Assembly (NCBI GenBank): GCA_949283205.1
Contig: CASDSD010000037.1
Location: 1 to 64,000 of the forward strand
DNA: 64,000 nt
DNA from: an uncultured Alistipes sp.
GTDB lineage: Bacteria; Bacteroidota; Bacteroidia; Bacteroidales; Rikenellaceae
Reading direction: 5' to 3'
Shown here: positions 42,945-52,192 of the stretch, piece after piece
Numbering within the stretch: the stretch's first letter is position 1
Layout: every line of letters begins with the position of its first letter
Made by a program: the position numbers and the translations under genes
Notes under the pieces: model-generated
The model's database searches: none
Seen by the model: the letters and a program-made list of their open reading frames with translations, nothing else
What the model was told of the DNA's origin: nothing

Positions 42945-44996
42945 ATGAAAAACCTTACCATTGAACTGTTGCTTGCGGCGGTTGCCGTGAGCGGCCTTTT
43001 TGCCTTTGACGCCGATGCACAGCGGCGGAACAGGTCGCAGGGTGAGGAGCCGCGCGACCTCTATTCCGATACGTGGGTTGCGACCGATGCCGTCGGCCGC
43101 ACGATGCCCGCATACGAGGAGACGGGCGGCCCGAAGGATGACCGCCGCCGCGTAGTGGGTATATTCTACATCACGTGGCATACGCAGGGCCTGGCCGATT
43201 TGCCCTCGCCTTACGGCGGTGACGTGACCAAGATCCTCGAGGCGGACCCTTCGGCGCGCCTCGATACCAACCACCCTTTGTGGACGGCTGGAGCGTACCA
43301 CTATGCCGAGCCGGAGATGGGATATTTCCTGAGCCAGGACGAGTGGGTCATCCGCAAGGACATGTCGATGCTTGCCGATGCCGGTGTCGATGTCCTTATC
43401 ATGGATGTGACCAATGCCGTGCGGTATTGGGACGAGTGGGAGGTTGTCTTTACCACGATGCAGAAGATGAAGGCCGAGGGCAACGTTGTGCCGAAGTTCT
43501 GTTTCTGGGCATTCAACGGCCCCGTGATAACGGTGGTGCAGGAGCTGTACGACCGCATATACAAGGAAAACCGTTTTTCGGATCTCTGGTTCTACTGGGA
43601 CGGCAAGCCGCTGCTGCTCTACAACAGCGACCCGCACCACAATGCCAGCGGCGGCTGGGTCGAGAACCCCAACCCGAACTATTACGAGGCTGCGGCCACG
43701 GATCCTGCGGACGAACACTACGGCGATCCGTACTATGCCTTGCCGACGCTCGAGGACTACACGTCGGAGATCAGGGAGTTCTTCACGCTGCGCACCATGT
43801 GGTGGGGTTACTACGAGTGGGCCGGCAAACGCTATGTCGGGACGGAGGACAACTGGAGCTTCGGATACAGTCTGGCCGACTCGCGCGTGAAGGCGATGAC
43901 GCCCGAGGAGCTTGCGGCGAAACACGGGGGCCGTATCGAGCAGATGGCCGTGACCCCGGCGCAGCATCCCGTGACGATGACCGACAACCCGATGGGTGTG
44001 GGCAAGTCGTGGACGCGCGAATACGGTGAGCCGCAGCTGGACGAACATGACCTGCCGTTGGTGGGGTATATTCCCTATCTGAAGACGGTGAAGGAGAACC
44101 CCGTACTCTATGGGGCCTATTTTCAGGAGAGCTGGGATTATGCTCTGGCGGCGGATCCCGAATTCCTCTATATAAACGACTGGAACGAGTGGACGGCGGG
44201 TAAGTATCAGCCCGACGGCGGCGGCAGGACGCCGTGGCTGGGGCGTATGAGTTCGTTCTACTTTGTCGACCAGTACAACATGGAGTTCAACCGCGGCATA
44301 CAGCCCATGAAGGGCGGTTACGGCGACAACTACTACATGCAGATGGCGCAGAACATACGGCGCTACAAGGGCGTGCGTCCGATTCCGCGTCTGGAGGGTG
44401 TGACCTCTGTCAGGATCGACGGCCGTTTCCGCGAGTGGGACAAGGTTGAGGTCGAGTACCGCGATACGCGCGGCGATACCTTCCACCGCGATGCGAAGGG
44501 ATATGCCGGGCTGCACTATGTCAACACCTCGGGCCGCAACGATATCGTCACCTGCAAGGTTGCGGTGGACGATTATAACGTGGCATTCTATGCCGAGACG
44601 GCCGATGTGCTTACGCCCTGCACCGATGAGAACTGGATGCTGCTGCTGATCGACGCCGACAACGATCCGTCGACGGGATGGTATGGATATGACTTCATTG
44701 TCAACCGCAGCGTCGTGGATCAGCATACCACCACGCTGATGCGCTACGATGCCGCAACGGGCGAGTGGGTTGATGCCGTGGAGGTGCCGATGCGGTATGC
44801 GGGCAACCGCCTCGAGCTGTCGTTGCCGCGTGAGGTGCTGGGGCTTGCGGGCGACAGCTTTACGTTCGACTTCAAGTGGGCGGACAACCCCGCCGACCTT
44901 GTGGATCCGATATCGCTCTGTCTGAACGGCGATACGGCTCCCAACCGGCGTTTCAACTACCGCTGCATCTGGAGCGCCGTGCCGCAGCAGGAGTAA
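42945..44996 (+). CDS. exported GH71/GH99-like glycosidase with C-terminal sugar-binding-type domain
   Basis: A 683-residue protein with signal peptide (M-K-N-L-T-I-E, cut near A-D-A-Q, 25). The main domain at about 50-470 has features of the GH71/GH99 group: V-G-I-F-Y-I-T-W-H, Y-H-Y-A-E-P-E-M-G, D-V-L-I-M-D-V-T-N, then I-N-D-W-N-E-W-T-A-G late in the barrel. A C-terminal domain at about 490-683 resembles the CBM9-like fold. Enzymes of this group attack alpha-mannosides or related links; the substrate is not readable. It is 9 nt before the second Gfo/Idh/MocA gene. Confidence 0.72.
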   Translation: MKNLTIELLLAAVAVSGLFAFDADAQRRNRSQGEEPRDLYSDTWVATDAVGRTMPAYEETGGPKDDRRRVVGIFYITWHTQGLADLPSPYGGDVTKILEADPSARLDTNHPLWTAGAYHYAEPEMGYFLSQDEWVIRKDMSMLADAGVDVLIMDVTNAVRYWDEWEVVFTTMQKMKAEGNVVPKFCFWAFNGPVITVVQELYDRIYKENRFSDLWFYWDGKPLLLYNSDPHHNASGGWVENPNPNYYEAAATDPADEHYGDPYYALPTLEDYTSEIREFFTLRTMWWGYYEWAGKRYVGTEDNWSFGYSLADSRVKAMTPEELAAKHGGRIEQMAVTPAQHPVTMTDNPMGVGKSWTREYGEPQLDEHDLPLVGYIPYLKTVKENPVLYGAYFQESWDYALAADPEFLYINDWNEWTAGKYQPDGGGRTPWLGRMSSFYFVDQYNMEFNRGIQPMKGGYGDNYYMQMAQNIRRYKGVRPIPRLEGVTSVRIDGRFREWDKVEVEYRDTRGDTFHRDAKGYAGLHYVNTSGRNDIVTCKVAVDDYNVAFYAETADVLTPCTDENWMLLLIDADNDPSTGWYGYDFIVNRSVVDQHTTTLMRYDAATGEWVDAVEVPMRYAGNRLELSLPREVLGLAGDSFTFDFKWADNPADLVDPISLCLNGDTAPNRRFNYRCIWSAVPQQE

Positions 44997-45005
44997 CCGT
45001 ATAAA

Positions 45006-46049
45006 ATGGCTGCCATGAAAAAGGTACGTTTCGGTGTCGTCGGCACCAATTTCATAACCGACTGGGTTATCGCCGGTGCGCGCGAGGATGCTCGCTTTGA
45101 GCTTGCGGCCGTATGTTCCCGTACGCGAGAGCGGGGCGGGGAGTTCGCCCGCAAGTACGGCATACCGCACGTATTCACCTCGCTCGAGGAGATGACGGCA
45201 GGCGATACGGTCGATGCCGTATATATCGCCTCACCCAATTACATGCACGCGCGGCAGAGCATCTACTGCATGAGCCGCGGCAAGCATGTGCTGTGCGAGA
45301 AACCGTTGGCCTCGAATGCCGCCGAGGCGCGGGCCATGATCGAGGCGTCGCACCGCTACGGAGTGACGCTCATGGAGGCCATGAAGAGTACGCTGAGCCC
45401 CAATTTCGCGGCCGTGCGCGAGAACCTTCATCGCGTGGGGCGCGTACGGCGCTATTTCGCCAGCTTCTGCCAGTACTCGTCGCGTTACGACAAGTTCAAG
45501 GAGGGTACGGTCCTTAACGCCTTCCGTCCCGAGTTGTCGAACGGTGCGATTATGGATATCGGTGTCTATGTGTTATATCCCGCCGTGGTACTGTTCGGCC
45601 GCCCGCGGGCTATCGAGGCGCAGGGGGTGGTGCTGTCGAGCGGCGCCGACGGTCAGGGTGCCGTGAACATGCTCTATGACGGCATGAATGCCACGGTGCT
45701 ATATTCCAAGATATCCGATTCCCTGCTGCCGTCGGAGATAGAGGGCGAGGAGGGCAATATACTTGTCGACCGCATCCAGACACCGACGGACGTGCGTTTC
45801 TATCCCCGCTCGGCCCCCTCGTCGGGGCGCGGGGCGCGGCCCGAGGCCGAGATCCTGAGTCGCGCGGCGGAGCATGACGAATACTATTACGAGGTGGCGG
45901 AGTTCATCGACCTTGTGACGGCAGGGGAGTTCTCGTCGCGCGTGAACAGCCACGACTGCTCGCTGGCCGTGATGGAGATTGTGGACGAGGTGCGGCGTCA
46001 GATCGGCGTGCGCTATCCCGCCGACGAGCACCCGATGGTGAGTATGTAG
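45006..46049 (+). CDS. Gfo/Idh/MocA family oxidoreductase
   Basis: A 347-residue NAD(P)-dependent dehydrogenase with no signal peptide, so cytoplasmic. The Rossmann part begins V-R-F-G-V-V-G-T-N-F-I (about 6-16) and the family's catalytic C-E-K-P-L-A lies near 97-102. ATG 45006 is used; ATG 45015 is a close alternative. It is 9 nt after the GH71/99-like gene, so it may oxidise a sugar that enzyme frees. It ends next to the palindrome at 46067. Confidence 0.92.
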   Translation: MAAMKKVRFGVVGTNFITDWVIAGAREDARFELAAVCSRTRERGGEFARKYGIPHVFTSLEEMTAGDTVDAVYIASPNYMHARQSIYCMSRGKHVLCEKPLASNAAEARAMIEASHRYGVTLMEAMKSTLSPNFAAVRENLHRVGRVRRYFASFCQYSSRYDKFKEGTVLNAFRPELSNGAIMDIGVYVLYPAVVLFGRPRAIEAQGVVLSSGADGQGAVNMLYDGMNATVLYSKISDSLLPSEIEGEEGNILVDRIQTPTDVRFYPRSAPSSGRGARPEAEILSRAAEHDEYYYEVAEFIDLVTAGEFSSRVNSHDCSLAVMEIVDEVRRQIGVRYPADEHPMVSM

Positions 46050-46066
46050 GTGGCGAAATACGTATG

Positions 46067-46102
46067 ACGGAGGCGGCAACCATATATGGTTGCCGCCTCC
46101 GT
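46067..46102. repeat. perfect 36-bp palindrome between convergent genes
   Basis: ACGGAGGCGGCAACCATA (46067-46084) is followed at once by its exact complement, with no spacer. As RNA it would fold into a stem of about 16 bp with a tight ATAT loop. It lies 17 nt past one stop and 59 nt before the other, of two convergent genes. No T-run follows on either strand, so it is not a classic terminator. Confidence 0.85.
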
Positions 46103-46161
46103 AAATGTATGCCGTTCCCGTGCCGGTGTCTGTGTTCACGCCCGTTTCCGTTCCCGCGCCG

Positions 46162-47448
46162 TCAGCACTTCGAGGTCATGATGTCGAGGATCAGACGGTC
46201 GGTCTCGTTCATGCCGTCGCGGCCGATGGCGGTAAGGTTGTGTATCGTGCGGTCAACATCCTTGTCGACGATGCCCTCCAGCTCCGAGACACAGCGGTGT
46301 TCCATCGCCAGCATTGCCGACAACACCGCCGTCGATACGCCGCTGGCGAGTTTCATGGCACAGCTCGGCTTGGCGCCGTCGCATATCATACCCGTAATGT
46401 TGGCGATCATGTTCTTCACGGCCATGCCGACCTCCTCGTACCCGCCTCCCATGAGGTATGTTATGCCGCAGCTCGACCCCGCGGCCGCCACGACACAGCC
46501 GCACAGCGCCGAGAGGCGCCCGAGGCTCTGCTTGATATATATGACGGTGAGGTGGCTCAGCGTCAGGGCGCGGATCATCTGTTCGCGCGAGGCGCCGCAC
46601 TCCTCGCCGTAGACCACCACGGGAAGCGTGGCCGTGATGCCCTGGTTGCCGCTGCCCGAGTTGCTCATGACGGGGATCATGGCGCCGGCCATGCGGGCGT
46701 CGCACGCCGCGGCCGTGTAGGCTATGATTCTCGAGAAGATGCTGTCGCCCATGATGTCGAGCTCGCGTTTGCTGCGCAGCGTGCGCCCCAGCGAGTGGCC
46801 GTAGTCCCCCTCGAAAGCGCGCTCGGCCGCCGCCTTGTTCAGACGCATCGCCTCGAGGATGAAATCTATCTCTTCGACGGGCGCCGTCATGGCGAAGTCG
46901 TAGACACGGCGCAGCGTGAGCTCGACCTCCTCCTCGGTCTCGACTCCGTTGCCGGCAGAGGTGGCGTCGAGCAGCACCTCATCGTCACGTTTGACATATA
47001 CGAACGAGGTGTGGCCGCCCGCGATGACCGCCGTGACGGTATGGCCTGCACCCGAGGCTTCGACCTCGATATAGAGTTTCTCCTCTATGCCGGGCTTGAG
47101 CGATATGGAGATGCTTTTCTCGTCGATATACCGTTTGCCGCGTTCGACGGCTGCGGCATCGGAGTCCTTCAGCACCTCGAGCCCGTACTCCGAACGCCCG
47201 ACGATGGCACCCAGGGCGACGGCTATCGGCAGGCCGATCATGCCCGTGCCGGGTATGCCGACGCCCATGGCATTCTTGAGGATGTTGGCGCTCAGCCGCA
47301 CGTCGACATGCTCGGGCACGGCGCCGAGTATTTCGCGGGCGCGGGCTGTGCACAACGCAACGGCCATCGGTTCGGTACACCCTATGGCGGGGACCACCTC
47401 GCGCTTTATCAGAGATATTATGGCCTTTCTTTCGGCAGGGGTAAACAT
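46162..47448 (-). CDS. UPF0597 family, L-cysteine desulfidase-like (CyuA/YhaM)
   Basis: 428 residues from ATG 47448; the longer frame to 47481 would start inside the promoter box. The N-terminal V-V-P-A-I-G-C-T-E-P near 18-27 is the family mark and N-S-G-S-G-N-Q-G near 268-275 is another. CyuA removes sulfide from L-cysteine with an iron-sulfur cluster; related proteins act on serine. Activity here is inferred from the family. It stands alone. Confidence 0.9.
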   Translation of the reverse strand: MFTPAERKAIISLIKREVVPAIGCTEPMAVALCTARAREILGAVPEHVDVRLSANILKNAMGVGIPGTGMIGLPIAVALGAIVGRSEYGLEVLKDSDAAAVERGKRYIDEKSISISLKPGIEEKLYIEVEASGAGHTVTAVIAGGHTSFVYVKRDDEVLLDATSAGNGVETEEEVELTLRRVYDFAMTAPVEEIDFILEAMRLNKAAAERAFEGDYGHSLGRTLRSKRELDIMGDSIFSRIIAYTAAACDARMAGAMIPVMSNSGSGNQGITATLPVVVYGEECGASREQMIRALTLSHLTVIYIKQSLGRLSALCGCVVAAAGSSCGITYLMGGGYEEVGMAVKNMIANITGMICDGAKPSCAMKLASGVSTAVLSAMLAMEHRCVSELEGIVDKDVDRTIHNLTAIGRDGMNETDRLILDIMTSKC

Positions 47449-47478
47449 AACGGCATTATGATATTGGTGAATCGTAAG

Positions 47479-47486
47479 CAAAAATA
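47479..47486 (-). promoter_or_regulatory. -7 promoter box for the CyuA-like gene
   Basis: On the - strand this reads TATTTTTG, an exact match 31 nt before the chosen ATG at 47448, and it helps fix that start. Confidence 0.6.
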
Positions 47487-47570
47487 ATGAAACGGTTTCG
47501 GATTTGCAATCCCCGCGCGCTTTTTCGCGGTTTTATGTAAAGAAAATGCCGTTCGGTAGCGGGTGTGCAA

Positions 47571-47606
47571 CAAAACGGGCGGGATGACCGAAGAGTCGTC
47601 CCGCCC
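47571..47606 (-). terminator. intrinsic terminator after glutamine synthetase
   Basis: 12-bp stem (47577-47588 with 47595-47606, one T-G wobble), 6-nt loop; on the - strand TTTTGTT follows. It lies 31 nt past the stop. Confidence 0.85.
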
Positions 47607-47637
47607 GGGATTGCGGCGCCGGCACGCAGGCCGCGCC

Positions 47638-49809
47638 TTAGCGTATGAATAGGAGCTCCCTGTACTTGGGCAGAGGCCACAGCTGATCGTCGATCACCTC
47701 CTCCATCTTGTCGATGTGGTAGCGTATCTGGTCGAAATATACGGCTACGGTGTCGTGGTAGACGATGGCCTTCTGACGCTGGTCCTCGATCCTGTTGGCC
47801 ACCTTGCGCGCCTCCACCATCTCATGGACAAGACGCTGTATGGTCGCCGTGTGTTCCTGGATATCCTTGATCAGCTCGATGTCGGAGGTGGATTTTATCC
47901 CCAGTTCCTTCATCTTGTATGCCTTGTCGAGCAGCACGGCTTCGTACTTCGACGCCACGGGGATGATGTGGTTCATCGTGATGTCGCCCAGCACGCGCGC
48001 CTCGATCTGGATCTTCTTGGTGTAGGTCTCCCATTTGACCTCGGTGCGTGCCTCGAGCTCGACTTTGGTGTATATGCCCATGTCGCCGAACATCTTGAGG
48101 CTGTCGGGCGTGAGGTAACGGTCGAAGATGAGCGGTGCCGACGTCTCGCAGTCGAGGCCGCGGCGCGCCGCCTCCGCCTTCCACTCGTCCGAGTATCCGT
48201 TGCCGTCGAAGTGTATGACCTTGCACTGCTTGATAAGCTGCTTGATAGTCTCGTATATGGCCTTCTCCTTCTTTACGCCCCTTTCGATCTTGGCATCGAC
48301 ATCGGCCTTGAAGAGGGTGAGCTGCTCTGCCATGGCCGAGCAGAGGCATATCATCGCCTCGGCGCAGTTGTCCGACGAACCTACGGCACGGAACTCGAAA
48401 CGGTTGCCCGTGAATGCGAAGGGCGAGGTGCGGTTGCGGTCGGTGTTGTCGAGCAGGATCGACGGGATCTGTGTCACACCGCTCATCTTGAGGACGCTGC
48501 GGGCGTCGAAGCGGATGGCGTCGTCGCTCTTGCTCTTCTCGAGCTTGTCGAGCACCGACGAGATCTGCGACCCGAGGAAGGTCGAGATGATTGCCGGGGG
48601 CGCCTCGTTGGCACCGAGGCGGTGTGCGTTCGTGGCGCTCATGATGGCCGCCTTGAGCAGGCCGTTGTGGCGGTACACGGCGGCCATGACATTGACGAGG
48701 AAGGTGATGAACTGCAGGTTCTCGGCCGGCGTCTTGCCCGGGCCGAAGAGGTTCACGCCGGTATCCGTCCCGAGCGACCAGTTGTTGTGCTTGCCCGAGC
48801 CGTTGATGCCCTTGAACGGCTTCTCGTGCAGCAGCACGCGGAAGTGGTGGCGGCGCGATATCTTGTCCATGACGGTCATCAGCAGCTGGTTGTGGTCGTT
48901 GGCGAGGTTCGCCTCCTCATATACGGGCGCCACCTCGAACTGGTTCGGCGCCACCTCGTTGTGGCGGGTCTTGAGGGGTATTCCGAGCTTGAGGCTCTCG
49001 TATTCGAGATCCTTCATGAACGATATCACACGCGATGGTATGGCGCCGAAGTAGTGGTCCTCGAGCTGCTGGTTCTTTGCCGACTCGTGTCCCATGAGGG
49101 TGCGTCCCGTAAGCACGAGGTCGGGGCGTGCCGCCCAGAGGCTCTCGTCGACGAGGAAGAACTCCTGCTCCCAGCCCAGGTAGGTGTTTACATGCTCGAC
49201 ATTCTTGTCGAAATAGCGGCAGACCTCCGTGGCGGCCTTGTCGACGGCGGCGATGGCACGCAGCAGGGGCACCTTGTAGTCGAGCGCCTCGCCAGTGTAT
49301 GCGATGAATACGGTGGGTATGCAGAGTGTCGTGTCGACGATGAAGGCGGGCGACGTGGGGTCCCAGGCCGAGTATCCTCGGGCCTCGAAGGTGTTGCGTA
49401 TGCCGCCGTTGGGGAACGACGAGGCATCGGGTTCCTGCTGTGCCAGCACCTTGCCCGTGAATGTCTCGAGGACGGCACCCTTGCCGTCGGGATCCGAGAA
49501 GGAGTCGTGCTTCTCGGCCGTGCCGCCCGTCAGCGGTTGGAACCAGTGGGTATAGTGGTCGGCGCCGTTGTCGAGGGCCCACTGGCGCATGCCGGCGGCG
49601 ACGCTGTCGGCCAGCTCGAGCTGGAGTGGGGTGCCTTTCTCCATGGTGTTGAGCAGCGCCTCGTAGGTCTGCTTGTCGAGATAGCGGCGCATGGCGGTGC
49701 GGCCGAAGACCTTTTCGCCGAAGTATTCCGACGGGCGCGATGCCGGTGCCTTAACCTCTACGGCCCTGTGATTCAGCGCCGCTTCGACCATCTTAAATCT
49801 TAACAACAT
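47638..49809 (-). CDS. glnN: glutamine synthetase type III
   Basis: Makes glutamine from glutamate and ammonia with ATP in the cytoplasm. The 723 residues match GSIII, the large form of Bacteroidota and cyanobacteria, and exceed type I (~470). The N-terminal region around P-S-E-Y-F-G-E-K-V-F-G is GSIII-specific. W-E-Q-E-F-F-L-V-D near 222-230, K-G-I-N-G-S-G-K-H-N-N-W-S near 334-346 and N-R-F-E-F-R-A-V-G-S-S near 465-475 give the catalytic sites. The start M-L-L-R-F is typical. It has its own promoter and terminator. Confidence 0.97.
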   Translation of the reverse strand: MLLRFKMVEAALNHRAVEVKAPASRPSEYFGEKVFGRTAMRRYLDKQTYEALLNTMEKGTPLQLELADSVAAGMRQWALDNGADHYTHWFQPLTGGTAEKHDSFSDPDGKGAVLETFTGKVLAQQEPDASSFPNGGIRNTFEARGYSAWDPTSPAFIVDTTLCIPTVFIAYTGEALDYKVPLLRAIAAVDKAATEVCRYFDKNVEHVNTYLGWEQEFFLVDESLWAARPDLVLTGRTLMGHESAKNQQLEDHYFGAIPSRVISFMKDLEYESLKLGIPLKTRHNEVAPNQFEVAPVYEEANLANDHNQLLMTVMDKISRRHHFRVLLHEKPFKGINGSGKHNNWSLGTDTGVNLFGPGKTPAENLQFITFLVNVMAAVYRHNGLLKAAIMSATNAHRLGANEAPPAIISTFLGSQISSVLDKLEKSKSDDAIRFDARSVLKMSGVTQIPSILLDNTDRNRTSPFAFTGNRFEFRAVGSSDNCAEAMICLCSAMAEQLTLFKADVDAKIERGVKKEKAIYETIKQLIKQCKVIHFDGNGYSDEWKAEAARRGLDCETSAPLIFDRYLTPDSLKMFGDMGIYTKVELEARTEVKWETYTKKIQIEARVLGDITMNHIIPVASKYEAVLLDKAYKMKELGIKSTSDIELIKDIQEHTATIQRLVHEMVEARKVANRIEDQRQKAIVYHDTVAVYFDQIRYHIDKMEEVIDDQLWPLPKYRELLFIR

Positions 49810-49898
49810 ACTGCTTTGCGTTTTATGCTTCCGATGGGTTGGAAGGGTTTTGTTATATTATTTGAAATTTTCGTTTGCTTGAATTTTCTCCCTCGACG

Positions 49899-49906
49899 CA
49901 AATATA
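49899..49906 (-). promoter_or_regulatory. -7 promoter box for glutamine synthetase
   Basis: On the - strand this reads TATATTTG, an exact match about 90 nt before the ATG at 49809. This is the left part of a 511-nt AT-rich divergent region. Confidence 0.6.
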
Positions 49907-50219
49907 TGCATTTCCCGCGAAAATGGTGCGTTTTGCGCGATATTTTCCTTGTTTTGTGCAATATTTTCGGGGATATGGATGATTTTTCGGGATATTTTCC
50001 GGAAAACATGTCTGTTTTTGGGCCGTGCCGGTAAAAAATACCTGTTTGTGAAAGCGTGTAAATTTGTGTCGATATGGGATAAAAATACTCTTAAAGTCTA
50101 ATAATACGAGGCGGCCGCAGCCCTTTACATGCGCCGCCTGCGCGGCGGGGAAGGCAAAATAATAGTGTTATTTTCTTAACAAAAGAATGCGCGGATGTAA
50201 AATAATGTAAAAAAAGCAG

Positions 50220-50227
50220 TATATTTG
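50220..50227 (+). promoter_or_regulatory. -7 promoter box for mutA
   Basis: Exact TATATTTG about 93 nt before the mutA ATG. Between this and the - strand box at 49899 lies about 310 nt, AT-rich apart from a GC-rich patch near 50108-50152 (GCGCCGCCTGCGCGGCG, able to fold). I see no B12 riboswitch there. Confidence 0.6.
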
Positions 50228-50320
50228 TCAGACTAAGCGTACAAAGTTGTAAGCAAAAGAGGTAAAAAGACCTACAGTGACGAATATAAAGCAAATACAC
50301 TAAACTAATTCCTAAAAATT

Positions 50321-52177
50321 ATGTCTAATACCGAAAGAGAAAAGTTGTTCACCGAGTTCCCGCCCGTCTCGACCGAGCAGTGGGAAGCGGCGATTACGAC
50401 AGACTTAAAAGGGGCCGACTACGAGCGTAAACTCGTATGGAGAACCCCCGAAGGATTCAACGTGCGCCCCTATTACAGGGCCGAGAATCTGGAGGGCATC
50501 GAGTTCCTCGGATCACAGGCCGGCGAGTTCCCCTATGTGAGGGGTACGCGCAACAGCAACGACTGGCGCATTCACCAGACCCTGACGGTCGACTCTGCCG
50601 CCAAGGCCAACGCCGATGCTCTGAAGATCCTCAATGCGGGTGTGGACTCGATCGGATTCCACATCACGTCGGAAGGTTTCGCTGCCGAGGATCTCGAGAC
50701 GCTGTTGAAGGACATCTATCTTCCCGCCGTGGAGATCACCTTCTCGGGCAAGAAGATGGGCAAGGTGGCAGGCATGGTACTCGACAAGGTCGAGGCACTG
50801 GGCCTGAAGAAGGAGGATGTGCATATCAACTTCTGCATCGATCCCATCGTCAAGAACCTCTCGACCAAGGGGCACTTCTGCTGCAGCGACGCCACCGGCG
50901 AACACTGTTTCTCGAAGATCGTCGAACTGATCAGGCGTACGGCCGATTATAAGGGCATACGCGTGGTGAACGTTACGGGCTGCACCTTCAGCAACGCCGG
51001 ATCGACCATCGTCGAGGAGCTGGCCTTCACGCTTTCTGCCGCACACGACTATCTGGTCAAGCTCACCGAGGCCGGCCTCACCATCGACGAGGCGGCACGC
51101 AAGATACGTTTCACGTTCGCCGTCACGTCGGTCTACTTCATGGAGATCGCCAAGTTCCGCGCGGCTCGCATGCTGTGGGCGAATATCGTCAAGGCATACA
51201 TTCCCGAGTGCGAGTGCTCGTGCAAGATGTTCGCACATGCCGTCACCTCGACGTGGAACCAGACGGTGTACGACCCCTATGTAAACATGCTCCGCGGCAC
51301 CACCGAGGCCATGTCGGCATCGTTGGCAGGCGTACACTCGCTGGAGGTTACGCCGTTCGACTACGCCTTCGAGGCGCCGAACGATTTCTCGAAGCGCATC
51401 GCCCGCAATGTCGAGCTGCTGCTCAAGCATGAGTCGCACTTCGACCGCGTGGTGGATCCCGCCGGCGGTTCGTACTACATCGAGAACCTTACGCGCAACA
51501 TCGCCGAGCAGGCATGGAAACTCTTCCTCGAGATAGAGGAGAAGGGCGGATATGTCGCTGCCTTCGAGCAGGGCTTCATCGTGGAGCGTGTGAAGGCTTC
51601 GGCCGCAGCCAAGGACAAGAATATCGCCACGCGCCGTCAGGTGCTGCTGGGCGCCAACCAGTACCCCAACTTTACGGAGGTTGCCGGCGAGGCCATCACG
51701 GAGGAGACGGTGGCACGCAAGACGTCCGAGGGCAACGTCCTGGTTCCCTACCGCGGTGCCATGGCTTTCGAGCAGATGCGTCTGCATGTGGATCGCAGCG
51801 GCAAGACGCCCAAGGCGTTCATGCTCACCTGCGGCAATCTGGCAATGGCTCGCGCCCGCGCACAGTTCTCGTGCAACTTCTTCGCCTGCGCCGGTATCCG
51901 CGTGCAGGACAACACCTTCTTCAAGTCGGTTGAGGAGGGCGTGGCCGCCGCTCTGGAGGCCAAGGCCGATATCGTGGTTGTCTGCTCGTCGGACGACGAC
52001 TATGCAGAGCTGGCTCCGCGTGTGAAGGAGCTGCTGGGCGGCAAGGCCATCCTGGTAGTGGCAGGTGCTCCGGCATGCACGCCCGAGCTCGAGGCACAGG
52101 GTATAACCAATTTCATCAACGTAAAGAGTAACGTACTCGAAACTCTGAAGTTCTACCTCAAAGAGTTGGGTATCTAA
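50321..52177 (+). CDS. mutA: methylmalonyl-CoA mutase small subunit
   Basis: The non-catalytic beta chain of the B12-dependent mutase that interconverts succinyl-CoA and methylmalonyl-CoA in propionate metabolism. 618 residues, typical for MutA. The barrel region is present, with D-P-A-G-G-S-Y-Y-I-E-N-L near 382-393. The C-terminal B12-type domain lacks the cobalt-binding D-x-H-x-x-G, as expected for the small subunit. It is 15 nt before mutB. Confidence 0.95.
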   Translation: MSNTEREKLFTEFPPVSTEQWEAAITTDLKGADYERKLVWRTPEGFNVRPYYRAENLEGIEFLGSQAGEFPYVRGTRNSNDWRIHQTLTVDSAAKANADALKILNAGVDSIGFHITSEGFAAEDLETLLKDIYLPAVEITFSGKKMGKVAGMVLDKVEALGLKKEDVHINFCIDPIVKNLSTKGHFCCSDATGEHCFSKIVELIRRTADYKGIRVVNVTGCTFSNAGSTIVEELAFTLSAAHDYLVKLTEAGLTIDEAARKIRFTFAVTSVYFMEIAKFRAARMLWANIVKAYIPECECSCKMFAHAVTSTWNQTVYDPYVNMLRGTTEAMSASLAGVHSLEVTPFDYAFEAPNDFSKRIARNVELLLKHESHFDRVVDPAGGSYYIENLTRNIAEQAWKLFLEIEEKGGYVAAFEQGFIVERVKASAAAKDKNIATRRQVLLGANQYPNFTEVAGEAITEETVARKTSEGNVLVPYRGAMAFEQMRLHVDRSGKTPKAFMLTCGNLAMARARAQFSCNFFACAGIRVQDNTFFKSVEEGVAAALEAKADIVVVCSSDDDYAELAPRVKELLGGKAILVVAGAPACTPELEAQGITNFINVKSNVLETLKFYLKELGI

Positions 52178-52192
52178 AAAGCACAGTTAGCA

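Noticed and set aside
46105..47487. 460-codon + strand frame opposite the CyuA-like gene
   Set aside because: Shadow of the real - strand gene, with no start context and no motif.
47716..49803. 695-codon + strand frame opposite glutamine synthetase
   Set aside because: Shadow of the GSIII gene; rich in V, L, R, H with no domain. GSIII motifs on the - strand are complete.
50090..50320. B12 riboswitch upstream of mutA
   Set aside because: Expected because the enzyme needs B12, but I could not find the B12-box-like conserved core by eye in this AT-rich leader.
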